Shown here: positions 24,529 through 32,928 of the stretch, in pieces | Layout: each line of letters opens with the position of its first letter | How positions within the stretch are numbered: position 1 is the first letter of the stretch | DNA from: Agromyces atrinae | Lineage (GTDB): Bacteria; Actinomycetota; Actinomycetes; Actinomycetales; Microbacteriaceae | Assembly (NCBI RefSeq): GCF_013407835.1 | Contig: NZ_JACCBI010000001.1 | Span: forward strand, 2,790,001 to 2,854,000 | DNA: 64,000 nucleotides | Direction of reading: 5' to 3' | Notes under the pieces: model-generated | Told to the model about the DNA's origin: nothing | Database searches by the model: none | Seen by the model: the letters and a program-made list of their open reading frames with translations, nothing else | Program-made: the position numbers and the translations under genes

Positions 24529-26091
24529 GTGACGACGCCCGGACGACTCGTCACGGCACTCGCCGTGCTGCTGGTCGCGGCGCTCAGCGTGCCGCCGATC
24601 GTCGTCCTCGTCGTGCAGGCGTACCTCGGGCGCGAGGCGCAGACCGTCACGCCCGCGCGGCTCGTCGAACTGCTCGGCAACACCCTCCTGCTCGCGCTGC
24701 TCGTCGTCGTGGCCTCCTCGGTCATCGGCACGGCGACGGCCCTGCTGACGCAGCGCACGACGCTGCCCGGGCGGCGCGTGTGGGCCGTGGTCGTCGCCGT
24801 GCCGCTCGTGCTGCCCGCGTACGTCTTCGCCGTCGCGCTCTCGGGCATGATCGGCGGCGGCGGGGTCGTGACGTCGTGGCTCGCGCCGTTCGGCATCGAC
24901 CGGCTGCCGCCCGCCACGGGCCTGTGGGCCGCGACGGCGTGCCTCACGATCGTGAGCGTTCCGATCGTGCACACGCTCGTCGCGACGGCGCTCGCCCGCC
25001 TGGATCCCGCCCTCGACGAGAGCGCCCGGCTGCTCGGCGATCGGCCCGCCCGCGTCATCCGGCGCGTCGTGCTCCCGCAGTTGCGCGGTACGCTCGCGCT
25101 CGCGGCATGCGTCGTGTCGCTCTACGTGATCTCGGACTTCGGGGCGGTGTCGATGCTGCGGTACGACACCTTCACGCGCGCGATCTACGCGCAGTTCCGC
25201 GGCCGGGTCGACCTCGCTCCCGCGTTCGCGCTGTGCGCCGTGCTCGTGCTCGTCGCGGCTGCGCTCATCGTCGGCCAGGTCGTGCTGCGCGGGCGGGAGC
25301 TCGCCGTCGCCGCCCGGGCCCGTCCCCCGCGCCCCGTGCCGCTCGGGCCCGCCGGCCGGCTCGCGGGCACGGTCTTCCTCGGTCTCGTCGTGCTCGGCTC
25401 GACCGTGCTGCCCGTCGCGACGCTCGCGACATGGACGGCGCGCGGGCTCGCCAGCGGAGCGCAGCCCGGGCCCGTCATCGCCGAGGCCGTCAACGCGTTG
25501 CTCTTCGCGTTGCTCGCGGCGCTCGTGACGACCGCGATCGCCATCCCCATCGCGCTCGCCGCCCGGCGGCGCGGTGCACTCGCCCGCGCGATCGAGGGTG
25601 TGCCGTGGGTGACGCACTCGCTGCCGCACCTCGCCATCGGCCTCGCGATCCTCGTGCTCTCGATCGCCGGCCCCGCGTTCTTCTACCAATCGGTGACGAC
25701 CCTGACGCTCGCCTACGCCGTCGTCTTCGTGCCGCTCGCCGTCGGTGCGATCCTCGTCGCGCTGCGTCAGATCGACCCGCGCCTCCTCGAGGTGTCGCGG
25801 TCGCTCGGGCATTCGTCGGCGTCGACGGCCGTGCGCGTCGTCGCCCCTCTCACTCGTCGGGCCGTGCTCGCGGGTGCGGTCCTCGTCTTCTTCGCCGCCG
25901 TGCACGAACTGCCCGTCACGCTGCTGCTGCGCCCGACCGGCTCCGAGACGCTCGCGATCCGCGTGTGGGGCGCCGTCGTCGAGGGTCAGTACACGACGGC
26001 GAGCATCGCGGCGCTGCTGCTCGTCGCGCTCAGCGTTCCGCTCCTCGCGTTGCACGAGCGCGCCTCCCTGCGAGCGGCGGTCGCGGCATGA
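24529..26091 (+). CDS. Iron-type ABC permease, two-domain FbpB-like
   Basis: A 520-residue inner-membrane protein with about 12 hydrophobic segments in two homologous halves. EAA-type loops are seen in both: LDESARLLGDRPARVIRRVVLPQL (about 163-186) and LEVSRSLGHSSASTAVRVVAPL (about 421-442). This duplication is the FbpB/ThiP type, so one polypeptide forms the entire pore. GTG start seven bases after the binding-protein stop, without a strong ribosome site, implying coupling. The stop overlaps the ATPase start (ATGA). The C-terminal half keeps ELPVTLLLRPTGSETLAI, a family hallmark. Confidence 0.9.
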   Translation: MTTPGRLVTALAVLLVAALSVPPIVVLVVQAYLGREAQTVTPARLVELLGNTLLLALLVVVASSVIGTATALLTQRTTLPGRRVWAVVVAVPLVLPAYVFAVALSGMIGGGGVVTSWLAPFGIDRLPPATGLWAATACLTIVSVPIVHTLVATALARLDPALDESARLLGDRPARVIRRVVLPQLRGTLALAACVVSLYVISDFGAVSMLRYDTFTRAIYAQFRGRVDLAPAFALCAVLVLVAAALIVGQVVLRGRELAVAARARPPRPVPLGPAGRLAGTVFLGLVVLGSTVLPVATLATWTARGLASGAQPGPVIAEAVNALLFALLAALVTTAIAIPIALAARRRGALARAIEGVPWVTHSLPHLAIGLAILVLSIAGPAFFYQSVTTLTLAYAVVFVPLAVGAILVALRQIDPRLLEVSRSLGHSSASTAVRVVAPLTRRAVLAGAVLVFFAAVHELPVTLLLRPTGSETLAIRVWGAVVEGQYTTASIAALLLVALSVPLLALHERASLRAAVAA

Positions 26092-27182
26092 GCGCCGCCC
26101 TCGCCCTCGACGCGCGCGGGCTCGTGCGCCGCTTCGGGCCCGTCACCGCCGTCGACCACGCCGACGTCAGCGTCGAGCCGGGCGAACTCGTCGCGCTGCT
26201 CGGGCCGTCGGGCTGCGGCAAGTCGACGACGCTGCGCCTCATCGCGGGCCTCGACACCGACGGCGAGGGCACGATCGACATCGACGGCACGCGCGTGACT
26301 GGTGGTCGCCGACCGGTGCCGCCCGAGGCGCGCGGCGTCGGTCTCGTGTTCCAGGACAACGTGCTCTTCCCCCACCTCAGCGTCGCGGGCAACGTCGGCT
26401 ACGGCATCCGTCGGGGAGACCGCGCCGGAACGGTCGCGCGCATGATCGACCTGCTCGGACTCGCGCGCCTCGCCGACCGGATGCCGCACGAGATCTCCGG
26501 AGGAGAGCAGCAGCGCACCGCTCTCGCGCGCACTCTCGCCGCGAGCCCCGGTCTCGTGCTGCTCGACGAACCCTTCTCGCACCTCGACGCGAACCTCCGC
26601 GAGCAGGTGCGCGGCGACATGCTGCTCGCGCTCGAACGCACCGAGAGCTCGGCGCTGCTCGTCACCCACGACCAGGCCGAGGCGCTCGCCGTCGCCGATC
26701 GCGTGCTCGTCATGCGTGCCGGCCGGATTCACCAGTCGGGGGCGCCGCGCGAGGTCTACCGTCATCCCGCCGATCGGTTCGTCGCCGAGTTCCTCGGCCG
26801 GGCCGCCCTCGTGCCCGTGCGCGTCACGGGGCGACACACGGCCGAGAGCGCGCTCGGTGCGCTCGCGCTCGCCGACGAGCCCGCCTCGGGGCCGCGTCTC
26901 GCGGTGCTCCGACCCGAATCGCTCGCGTTCGTCGGCGACGGTCTCGGCGTGCCGGCGCGCGTCGTGCGGGTCGTGTTCCAAGGCCGCGACGAACTCGTGC
27001 ACGTCGAACTCGACGAGGGCACGGCGCTCGCCGTCGCCTCGACCGACGCACCCCGCACGGGTGCACGCGTGAACGTCGCGGTGCGCGGCGCCGTCGCGAC
27101 CGTCGCCGACGACCGTATGCTCGATCCGAGCGTGGCCGACGCGGCGGACGATCTCTCCACCCCTCGATCAGACAGGATGTGA
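26088..27182 (+). CDS. Iron-type ABC ATPase, FbpC-like
   Basis: A 364-residue ATPase: Walker A GPSGCGKS (about 40-47), Q-loop LVFQDNVLFPHLSV, signature ISGGEQQRTALARTL, Walker B LVLLDEPFSHLD, H-loop LVTHDQAEALA, then a C-terminal TOBE-like domain (about 240-350) with RPESLAF. The FPHLSV motif after the Q-loop fits Fe, spermidine and sulfate importers. It overlaps the permease gene by four bases. One base separates its stop from the Lrp/AsnC regulator start, so the regulator is very likely expressed from the same transcript. Confidence 0.92.
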   Translation: MSAALALDARGLVRRFGPVTAVDHADVSVEPGELVALLGPSGCGKSTTLRLIAGLDTDGEGTIDIDGTRVTGGRRPVPPEARGVGLVFQDNVLFPHLSVAGNVGYGIRRGDRAGTVARMIDLLGLARLADRMPHEISGGEQQRTALARTLAASPGLVLLDEPFSHLDANLREQVRGDMLLALERTESSALLVTHDQAEALAVADRVLVMRAGRIHQSGAPREVYRHPADRFVAEFLGRAALVPVRVTGRHTAESALGALALADEPASGPRLAVLRPESLAFVGDGLGVPARVVRVVFQGRDELVHVELDEGTALAVASTDAPRTGARVNVAVRGAVATVADDRMLDPSVADAADDLSTPRSDRM

Positions 27183-27183
27183 C

Positions 27184-27795
27184 ATGGCTCGATCAGCTTC
27201 GGAGCGGGAACCGCAGGACGCTCGCCCCCCTCGCCCTCCGCGCTCGCCGATGTCGAACATGACGCGCGAGGTCGAGAAGCCGCGCCCCGTCGTCGAGCTC
27301 GACGACATCGACCGCAAGCTGCTCTACCTGCTGTGCGAAGACCCGCGCGTCTCGCAGCGTCAGCTCGCGCGCGAGGTCGGCATGTCGCCGCCCGCCGTCG
27401 GCGAGCGCATCGCGCGCCTCGAGCGTCAGGAACTCATCCGCGGCTACACGACCGTCGTCGACTGGTCGGCGCTCGGATACCCCGGCCTCGTCTACATCCC
27501 CATGACGCTCGCGGCCGACGCCGACCTCACCGAGATCCTCGCCGAGCTGCGCGCCATCGCCGAGCTCACCGAACTCGTCGTCGTCACGGGCAGCTACGAC
27601 ATGATCGCGCGCTTCCGCATCCGCGACCACGCGCACCTGCAGGCGCTGCTGCTCGACCGCATCTGGCCGATCCGCGGGCTCCAGCGCATCGAGACGTTCC
27701 TCAGCCTCGGCGAGGTCGTGCGCGAGCGCAGCGTGCAGGAGCTCCTCGAGGGCTCCGGCTCCATCGAGCCGACGGCCGACGCCGCCGCGGAGTAG
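27184..27795 (+). CDS. Lrp/AsnC family transcriptional regulator
   Basis: A 203-residue regulator with an N-terminal tail of about 38 residues, a winged helix-turn-helix (LDDIDRKLLYLLCEDPRVSQRQLAREVGMSPPAVGERIARLER, about 40-82) and a C-terminal RAM domain with VVVTGSYDMIARFRI (about 135-149). Family role: binds small ligands, often amino acids, and controls transport or catabolic genes as an octamer or dimer. AGGA before the ATG at 27184 favours this start over the internal ATG at 27250, which has no ribosome site. It follows the iron-type importer with a one-base gap. Targets are unknown; the shared TTAGCAAG promoters at 2347, 10819 and 14075 are candidates. Confidence 0.87.
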   Translation: MARSASEREPQDARPPRPPRSPMSNMTREVEKPRPVVELDDIDRKLLYLLCEDPRVSQRQLAREVGMSPPAVGERIARLERQELIRGYTTVVDWSALGYPGLVYIPMTLAADADLTEILAELRAIAELTELVVVTGSYDMIARFRIRDHAHLQALLLDRIWPIRGLQRIETFLSLGEVVRERSVQELLEGSGSIEPTADAAAE

Positions 27796-27797
27796 CC

Positions 27798-27859
27798 CGC
27801 GAGTTGCCACAAATGGCCCGTGCGGGGCGCCCGTAACGGGCCATTGTTGGCAACTCGCG
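27798..27859. repeat. Long palindrome, GTTGCCA family, copy 1
   Basis: CGCGAGTTGCCA...AATGGCCCGT on the left pairs with ACGGGCCATT...TGGCAACTCGCG on the right, 22 of 24 positions, around a GC-rich loop. It starts two bases after the AsnC-type stop. The loop and right flank GGGGCGCCCGTAACGGGCC are shared with copy 3 at 27969-28030. A separate perfect palindrome, CCCCGCGCGCGGGG, lies at 27866-27879. Probably part of a two-way terminator between convergent genes. Confidence 0.85.
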
Positions 27860-27882
27860 CCCCCTCCCCGCGCGCGGGGTCG

Positions 27883-27936
27883 TGTTGCCATTCGTGGTGG
27901 GTGCGGAGGCCTCGGTACCCACCACGAGTGGCAACA
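27883..27936. repeat. Long palindrome, GTTGCCA family, copy 2
   Basis: TGTTGCCATTCGTGGTGGGT (27883-27902) pairs with 27917-27936 in 20 positions with one T/G wobble. The 14-base loop contains GAGGCCTC. The outer GTTGCCA is shared with copies 1 and 3; the inner arm is entirely different but still matched on both sides. Confidence 0.85.
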
Positions 27937-27968
27937 TGGGCGGGTGTTCGGCGTCGGCCCCGTCATCC

Positions 27969-28030
27969 CGTGAGTTGCCAACTTCGGCCCGTGTGGGGCG
28001 CCCGTAACGGGCCGAAAGTGGCAACTCGCG
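27969..28030. repeat. Long palindrome, GTTGCCA family, copy 3
   Basis: GAGTTGCCA..TTCGGCCCGT (27972-27992) pairs with 28007-28027 in 19 of 21 positions, extended by CG/CG and a wobble outside. Compared with copy 1, AATGG/CCATT has become TTCGG/CCGAA on both arms while the loop is almost unchanged. It ends 40 bases before the convergent DUF885 gene. Confidence 0.85.
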
Positions 28031-28070
28031 GGGCGGGAGAAAGGGGGCGGGCGGATGACGCGCGCGGGCG

Positions 28071-29744
28071 TCAGCCCGCGAGCAGGAGCGTGCGGAGCGG
28101 CCCGAGGCCCATGGGGCCGAAGGCGAGGGCCTCGCGGTGGAACGCGGCGAGCGAGAAGTCGTCGCCGCGCTCGGCCTTCCACGCGGCCCGGGCCTCCATC
28201 CAGAGCTTCGCGCCGACCTTGAAGGCGAGCGCCTGGCCGGGGATGCCGAGGTAGCGGTCGACCTCGAACGTCGCGAGGGCGGGCTCGCAGAGCGCGAAGT
28301 CGACGAGGAAGTCGCGCGCGAGCTCGGGGGTCCAGGTGCGCTCGGTCGTGAGCGTCGTCTTGGGCAGGGGCCATCCGGTGTGCATGCCGATGTCGGCGAC
28401 GATGCGCACCGAGCGCCAGATCTGACCGAGGATCATGCCGAGACGCTCGGCGGGGTCGCGGATGAGGCCGAGCTCGTCGGAGAGCTGCTCGGCGTAGTGC
28501 GCCCAGCCCTCGGCGTACCCGTGCACCTCGCAGAGGTAGCGCTGCCACGGGTGCAGGTCGCGGTTCGCGCGGTTGACGGTGTGCTCGAGGTGGTGCCCGG
28601 GCAGCCCCTCGTGGTGCACGCTCGTCACCTCCTGCCACGTCGCCGCGACGGGCACACCGCTCGGGATCGTCCACACGATCCGGCTGTGCACCGAGCCGTC
28701 CGGCGGAGCGGGCGTGTAGTACACGACGCCCGACGAGGCCTGCGAGACGACGCAATCGACGTCGGCGATCGTCGCGGGCAGCTCGAAGGCCTCAGCGCCG
28801 AGCACGACGGTCGTCTCGGCGACGCGCTCCTCGAGCCAGCGCGTGATGTTCTCGACGCCCTCGAGGCGGTAGCGCGCGTCGGCGTCGAGCAGGTCGGCCG
28901 CGGAGCGCACGGGGTCGTCGCCCGTGCCGCCGAGCTCGGTCGCGATCGATCGCGCTTCCGCGACGAGCCGGTCGAGCTCGCTCCAGCCGAACGCGTACGT
29001 CTCGGCGAGGTCGATGGGGGTGCCGAGCATGCTCGACACCATGGTCGCGTACACGTCGACGCCCATGGCGTCGTCGGTCGGAGCATCGGGGCGCAGCTCG
29101 TCGCGCAGCACGGCGACGAGGCGGGTGAGGGCGGCGTTGGTCGCGACGGCCGCGGCATCGGCACGGGCGGCGGATGACGCGGAGAGGTCGGCACTCCGCG
29201 GCAGACGCCCGAAGTAGTCGGTGTCGACCCAGCCCTCGACCTGACCGGCGAGGAGGTCGATCTGGCGCACGGCCGCGACGCCCGTTCCCGTGAATCGGCC
29301 GGCGGCGCCGAGGTCGCGCGAGTAGCGCAGCGTGCGGATGTACTCGTCGATCGCCTCGGGTGCGGCCTCGAGGCGTGCGAGGACCGATTCGCCCGCGTCA
29401 TCCGCCCCGATCTCGAGCCCTTCGATGCTCTCGAGGATGAGGTGCACGGGGCTCGCGAGCCCCGCGACGAGGCGCGTCGTGAAGCCCGTGTCGAAGAAGG
29501 CGCGATCGCTCGAGAGTCGCTCGACGAGGGCGGCGCGCAGCACGTGGTCGTCGGCGTCGGCGGGCAGGGCGGCGAGGCGGTCGAGCACGCGGCCCTGCAG
29601 GGCGTATCGCTCCTCGAGCCACTCGGGCGAGAGGTCGGCGAGCGCCCGGGGGCTCGTCGTCTCGAGTGCCTGGGCTGCGGCGGGTTCGTGGGCGGCGAGG
29701 GCGGCGACGTACTCGTCGGCGATACGGCGGACGGAATCGGTCAT
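28071..29744 (-). CDS. DUF885 family protein, probable metal-dependent hydrolase (first of two)
   Basis: A 557-residue protein of the DUF885 family. It is largely helical, with the family motif SVHHEGLPGHHLEH (about 373-386) providing a His-Glu...His set, and VHGYAEGWAHYAEQL downstream, giving a further Glu. These resemble gluzincin-like (HExxH-type) metallopeptidases, although activity is shown for few members. No signal peptide. The start at 29744 overlaps the upstream aldolase gene stop (ATGA), so both are one operon reading left. A second DUF885 member sits at 33923, in the divergent operon; the two share the fold but differ in the metal motif (HEGLPGHH against HEGAH). Confidence 0.82.
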   Translation of the reverse strand: MTDSVRRIADEYVAALAAHEPAAAQALETTSPRALADLSPEWLEERYALQGRVLDRLAALPADADDHVLRAALVERLSSDRAFFDTGFTTRLVAGLASPVHLILESIEGLEIGADDAGESVLARLEAAPEAIDEYIRTLRYSRDLGAAGRFTGTGVAAVRQIDLLAGQVEGWVDTDYFGRLPRSADLSASSAARADAAAVATNAALTRLVAVLRDELRPDAPTDDAMGVDVYATMVSSMLGTPIDLAETYAFGWSELDRLVAEARSIATELGGTGDDPVRSAADLLDADARYRLEGVENITRWLEERVAETTVVLGAEAFELPATIADVDCVVSQASSGVVYYTPAPPDGSVHSRIVWTIPSGVPVAATWQEVTSVHHEGLPGHHLEHTVNRANRDLHPWQRYLCEVHGYAEGWAHYAEQLSDELGLIRDPAERLGMILGQIWRSVRIVADIGMHTGWPLPKTTLTTERTWTPELARDFLVDFALCEPALATFEVDRYLGIPGQALAFKVGAKLWMEARAAWKAERGDDFSLAAFHREALAFGPMGLGPLRTLLLAG

Positions 29745-30508
29745 GCGGGGTCCTCCGAATCGGAGCCGGCGAGGGCTCGGGCTTCGGCGACGAGTGCCGT
29801 GCCCGCGGCGGTGATGAGCTGGCTGTCGACGGCGACGGCGACGGACGTGAACCCGCGGCCGATCAGCTCGCGCGCGACGTCGAGGCTGCCGGCGAAGGCG
29901 CCGGCCGTGGTGCCGGCGGCGCGGCACGCGGCGACGACGGTGTCGAGCGGGTTGCCGGGGGAGTGGTCGGCGAGGAGCTCGCCGAGGGTCAGGCCGAGGG
30001 CGATCGAGAGGTCGAAGGGACCGACGAGCACCATGTCGACGCCGGGCGTCGCGGCGATCGCGTCGACGTTGCCGACCGCGACATCCGTCTCGACCATGAC
30101 GGCGCACGAGACGAGGCGGTTGGCCTCGGCGGCGGGAGTGACGGGTGCGCCGCGGTAGGCCGCGAGCGGACCCCACGAGCGTGACCCCTCGGGCGCGTAC
30201 CGCGTGGCGGCTGCCGCGGCGGCGGCTTCGGCGGCGTCCTGCACCATCGGCACGACGACACCCGCGGCGCCGGCGTCGAGCGCACGCCCGATGAGCGCGG
30301 CCGAGTTGGTGGGAACCCGCACGTAGACGACGGTCTCGGTGGGCGCCGTCGCGAGCGACGCGATGATGCTCGCGTCGTCGTAGAGACCGTGTTGGCCGTC
30401 GAGCAGCAGCCAATCGGCGCCGATGTGCGCCATGAGGGAGGCGGCGGCGGGGCTGCCGAGCATCGACCACCCGCCGATCTGTACGGTTCTCGGTGCGTCT
30501 GAACTCAC
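29741..30508 (-). CDS. HpcH/HpaI-type aldolase
   Basis: A 255-residue TIM-barrel aldolase of the HpcH/HpaI family. Motifs in order: ADWLLLDGQHG (about 31-41; usually D.EH, here QH), VVYVRVPTN with the catalytic-site Arg (about 60-68), GAAGVVVPMVQ, VMVETDVAVGNVDAIAATPGVD with the metal-binding Glu (about 137-158), and VLVGPFDLSIALG. Family reaction: reversible cleavage of 4-hydroxy-2-oxo acids to pyruvate plus an aldehyde, with a divalent metal. GTG start at 30508. It is first in its operon and divergent from the aminotransferase at 30652; an aminotransferase can make the 2-oxo acid this enzyme would split. Confidence 0.87.
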   Translation of the reverse strand: MSSDAPRTVQIGGWSMLGSPAAASLMAHIGADWLLLDGQHGLYDDASIIASLATAPTETVVYVRVPTNSAALIGRALDAGAAGVVVPMVQDAAEAAAAAAATRYAPEGSRSWGPLAAYRGAPVTPAAEANRLVSCAVMVETDVAVGNVDAIAATPGVDMVLVGPFDLSIALGLTLGELLADHSPGNPLDTVVAACRAAGTTAGAFAGSLDVARELIGRGFTSVAVAVDSQLITAAGTALVAEARALAGSDSEDPA

Positions 30509-30534
30509 AATCGTTTAGTGTAGTGGCGTGTTGG

Positions 30535-30590
30535 CTTGTCGATAGACAAGATGAAACACGAACGTAACTTACAAACAGATCTACCGTAAC
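30535..30590. promoter_or_regulatory. Divergent control region with CTTGTC-GATA-GACAAG and CGTAAC direct repeats
   Basis: The 143-base AT-rich gap between the aldolase and aminotransferase genes holds a perfect inverted repeat CTTGTC-GATA-GACAAG (30535-30550) and a direct repeat CGTAAC (30563-30568 and 30585-30590) spaced 22 bases, about two helix turns. CGTAACGACCCTGAG (30585-30599) resembles the TGTAAC....TGAG element of the first region. It is probably the joint operator of both operons. Confidence 0.55.
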
Positions 30591-30651
30591 GACCCTGAGC
30601 GAACAATTGAATCGCCACCTCATCGTTGGCGCCTCTCGTCAGAAGGACCAC

Positions 30652-31830
30652 ATGCCGCACGCCACCACACCCGCGAGCCGGTTGCCGCACTCGGGCATCC
30701 GCGAGATCGTCGACCTCGCTCTCGCCTCGACTCGCCCGATCGTTCGTCTCGAGATCGGCGAGCCCGATTTCTCGACCCCCGCCCACGTCGTCGAGTCGGC
30801 GTTCGCCGCCGCTCGCATCCGCTCCTCCTATGTGCAGACCGCCGGCATCCCCGCCCTCCGCGAAGCGGTCGGAGCACGACTCACGCGCGACTACGGAGTC
30901 GCCGCACCCCTCGAACGTGTCGTCATCACGCACGGTGCCGTGCAGGCCGTCGACGCGATCATGTCGGCCGTCGTGACGGCGGGCGACGAGGTGCTCATCC
31001 CCGACCCCGCGTGGCCGAACTACGAGATGCAGGCGATCCTGCTGGGCGCGACCCCCGTGCACTACGGCCTCCGCGCGGCCGACGCCTTCCAACCGGATGT
31101 CGCCGAGATCCGCTCCCTCATCACCCCGCGCACCCGCGCGATCGTGCTGAACTCGCCGAACAATCCGACCGGTGCGGTCATGCCGCCCGAGACGCTCGCC
31201 GCGATCGTCGCCCTCGCCGTCGAGAACGACGTCCTCGTCATCAGCGACGAGGTCTACGACGAGATCGTCTTCGAGGGTCGTCACGTGAGCGCTGCGGCGC
31301 TCGCGCCCGATCACGTCGCCTCGGTCTTCAGCTTCTCGAAGACCTACGCGATGACGGGGTGGCGCGTCGGCTACGCCCTGCTTCCCGCGTGGCTCGCCGA
31401 CACCGTGACGCGCATCCTCGAACTCGAGTCGTCGTGCGTGTCGAGTGTCACCCAGGCCGCGGCGCTCGCCGCCGTGACGGGCCCGCAGGAGGTCGTCGCC
31501 GAGATGCGCGACGCCTACCGCTCGCGCCGCGACGTCGCGATGTCGATCCTCACCGGAGCCGGCATCCCCGTCGTGAAGCCCGAGGGCGCGTTCTACCTGA
31601 TGCTCCCCCTGCCCGACGGCGTCGATTCGCGGCTCGCCGCGCTCGAACTCGTCGAGGCCGGCGTCTCGTTCGCCCCCGGCTCGGCCTTCGGCCGGAACGC
31701 CCCGCACCACCTGCGCGTGTCGCTCGCGACGTCGGAGGAGGGCATCCGCGACGGGCTCGCGCGCTTCCTGACCTGGCGCGAGACCGCCGACCGGTTGGTG
31801 TCGGCCGGCACCGATAGCCTGACGGTCTGA
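30652..31830 (+). CDS. Class I/II PLP-dependent aminotransferase
   Basis: A 392-residue fold-type I aminotransferase. Residues: VRLEIGEPDFSTP near the start, LNSPNNPTGAVMP (about 165-177), ISDEVYDEIVF with the PLP-contacting Asp and Tyr (about 196-206), SFSKTYAMTGWRVGY with PLP-binding K230, and a C-terminal LRVSLATSEEGI with the substrate Arg. It resembles aspartate/aromatic aminotransferases of the broad-range type. The ATG at 30652 has AGAAGGA at 30641-30647; the upstream TTG at 30607 has no ribosome site and was rejected. First gene of the operon 30652-36354. Confidence 0.9.
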   Translation: MPHATTPASRLPHSGIREIVDLALASTRPIVRLEIGEPDFSTPAHVVESAFAAARIRSSYVQTAGIPALREAVGARLTRDYGVAAPLERVVITHGAVQAVDAIMSAVVTAGDEVLIPDPAWPNYEMQAILLGATPVHYGLRAADAFQPDVAEIRSLITPRTRAIVLNSPNNPTGAVMPPETLAAIVALAVENDVLVISDEVYDEIVFEGRHVSAAALAPDHVASVFSFSKTYAMTGWRVGYALLPAWLADTVTRILELESSCVSSVTQAAALAAVTGPQEVVAEMRDAYRSRRDVAMSILTGAGIPVVKPEGAFYLMLPLPDGVDSRLAALELVEAGVSFAPGSAFGRNAPHHLRVSLATSEEGIRDGLARFLTWRETADRLVSAGTDSLTV

Positions 31831-31839
31831 GGAGGCGAC

Positions 31840-32928
31840 ATGGCGATCGAAGTCGGGCTCGGGGTCTTCTCGGGCGAATGGCACGAGGGCACGGGGCTCG
31901 ACCACCGGCAGACGCTGGTCGAGTCGATCGAGCAGGTGCGCTACGCCGAAGAGGTCGGCCTCGACAGCGTGTGGGTGAGTGAGCACCACTTCCACGACGC
32001 GCACTTCGTCGGCTCGCTCGCGGCGTACTGCGGCGCGATGGTGCAGGCCACCGAGCGCATCACCGTCGGCTACGGGCTCGCGCTCGCGCCGCTGCACGAC
32101 CCGATCCGCATGGCCGAGGACGCCGCGTTCCTCGACACGCTCTCGGGCGGCCGCTTCGTCATGGGCATCGGCCTCGGCTACCGCGACATCGAGTTCGAGG
32201 GTTTCGAGACGACGAGCAAGAACCGCGTCGGCCGCACCGTCGAACTCGTCGACATCTGCCGCCAGGCGTGGACGGGCGAGACGATCGAGCACGTCGGCAA
32301 GCACTTCACGCGCACCGGGCTGCGGGTCAGCCCCGTTCCCGTGACGCCCGGCGGCCCGCCGATCATGATGGGCGGTCACCACCCGAACGCGATCGATCGC
32401 GCTGCGCGCATCGCCGACCGCTTCTGCATGGACGCGGGAACCGACTCCGAGGCCTACGAATCGGGCGAGGGCCGCAACCGGGCCCTCGTCGAGCGCGTCG
32501 CGGGCGTGACGCGCCTCTACCGGGAGGCCCTGCGGAAGCACGGCAAGGATGACTCGGCGCCCGCGCTCTCCCTCAACGTCGGCGGCCTCCTGCACCCTGA
32601 TGGAGCGGATGCCGCGTGGGACGCCATCGCCGACGCCTACCTGCTCACGCGCCGCGTCTACGGCGACTGGTACGGCCTGCCGCCCGAGAGCTACAGCTCG
32701 TGGTACCCCGACCTGCTCTCACCCGACGAGATCGCCCAGCGTCGTAGCGAACTGCTGCTCGGTAGCGTCGACGACGTGCTGCCCGTGCTGCTCGAAGTGC
32801 GCGAGATCGTCGGCGAGAACCTGCACCTCATGTTCCGCTCGAAGTACCCGATCATCTCCGACGAGATCACGCGGCAGTCGATCGATCAGCTCGCCGAGCT
32901 CCGCACGCGACTCGTGGCGGGCGCATGA
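31840..32928 (+). CDS. LLM-class flavin-dependent oxidoreductase
   Basis: A 362-residue luciferase-like barrel with IEQVRYAEEVGLDSVWVSEHHF (about 29-50), ITVGYGLALAPLHDPIRMAEDAAFLDTLSGGRF (about 74-106), then GIGLGYRDIEFEGFETTSKNR (about 109-129) and GGHHPNAIDRAARIADRF (about 179-196). It is close in type to the LLM at 12208, which shares GLGYRDIEF. GAGGAGGCGAC precedes the ATG, ten bases after the aminotransferase stop. The SEHHF motif suggests an FMN monooxygenase-like member. Overlaps the following LLM by four bases, so the two are likely used together. Confidence 0.88.
   Translation: MAIEVGLGVFSGEWHEGTGLDHRQTLVESIEQVRYAEEVGLDSVWVSEHHFHDAHFVGSLAAYCGAMVQATERITVGYGLALAPLHDPIRMAEDAAFLDTLSGGRFVMGIGLGYRDIEFEGFETTSKNRVGRTVELVDICRQAWTGETIEHVGKHFTRTGLRVSPVPVTPGGPPIMMGGHHPNAIDRAARIADRFCMDAGTDSEAYESGEGRNRALVERVAGVTRLYREALRKHGKDDSAPALSLNVGGLLHPDGADAAWDAIADAYLLTRRVYGDWYGLPPESYSSWYPDLLSPDEIAQRRSELLLGSVDDVLPVLLEVREIVGENLHLMFRSKYPIISDEITRQSIDQLAELRTRLVAGA

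Noticed and set aside
24496..26055. Minus-strand open frame opposite the iron permease
   Set aside because: Arg/Glu/Asp-rich with no hydrophobic segments; the opposite frame is a clear 12-segment permease.
27798..28030. Possible CRISPR array because of repeated GTTGCCA units
   Set aside because: Units are palindromes of different inner sequence and spacing, without identical direct repeats and spacers, and there are no cas genes.
30607..30651. TTG at 30607 as start of the aminotransferase
   Set aside because: No ribosome site in front, extra residues do not match the family, and ATG 30652 has AGAAGGA at the right distance.
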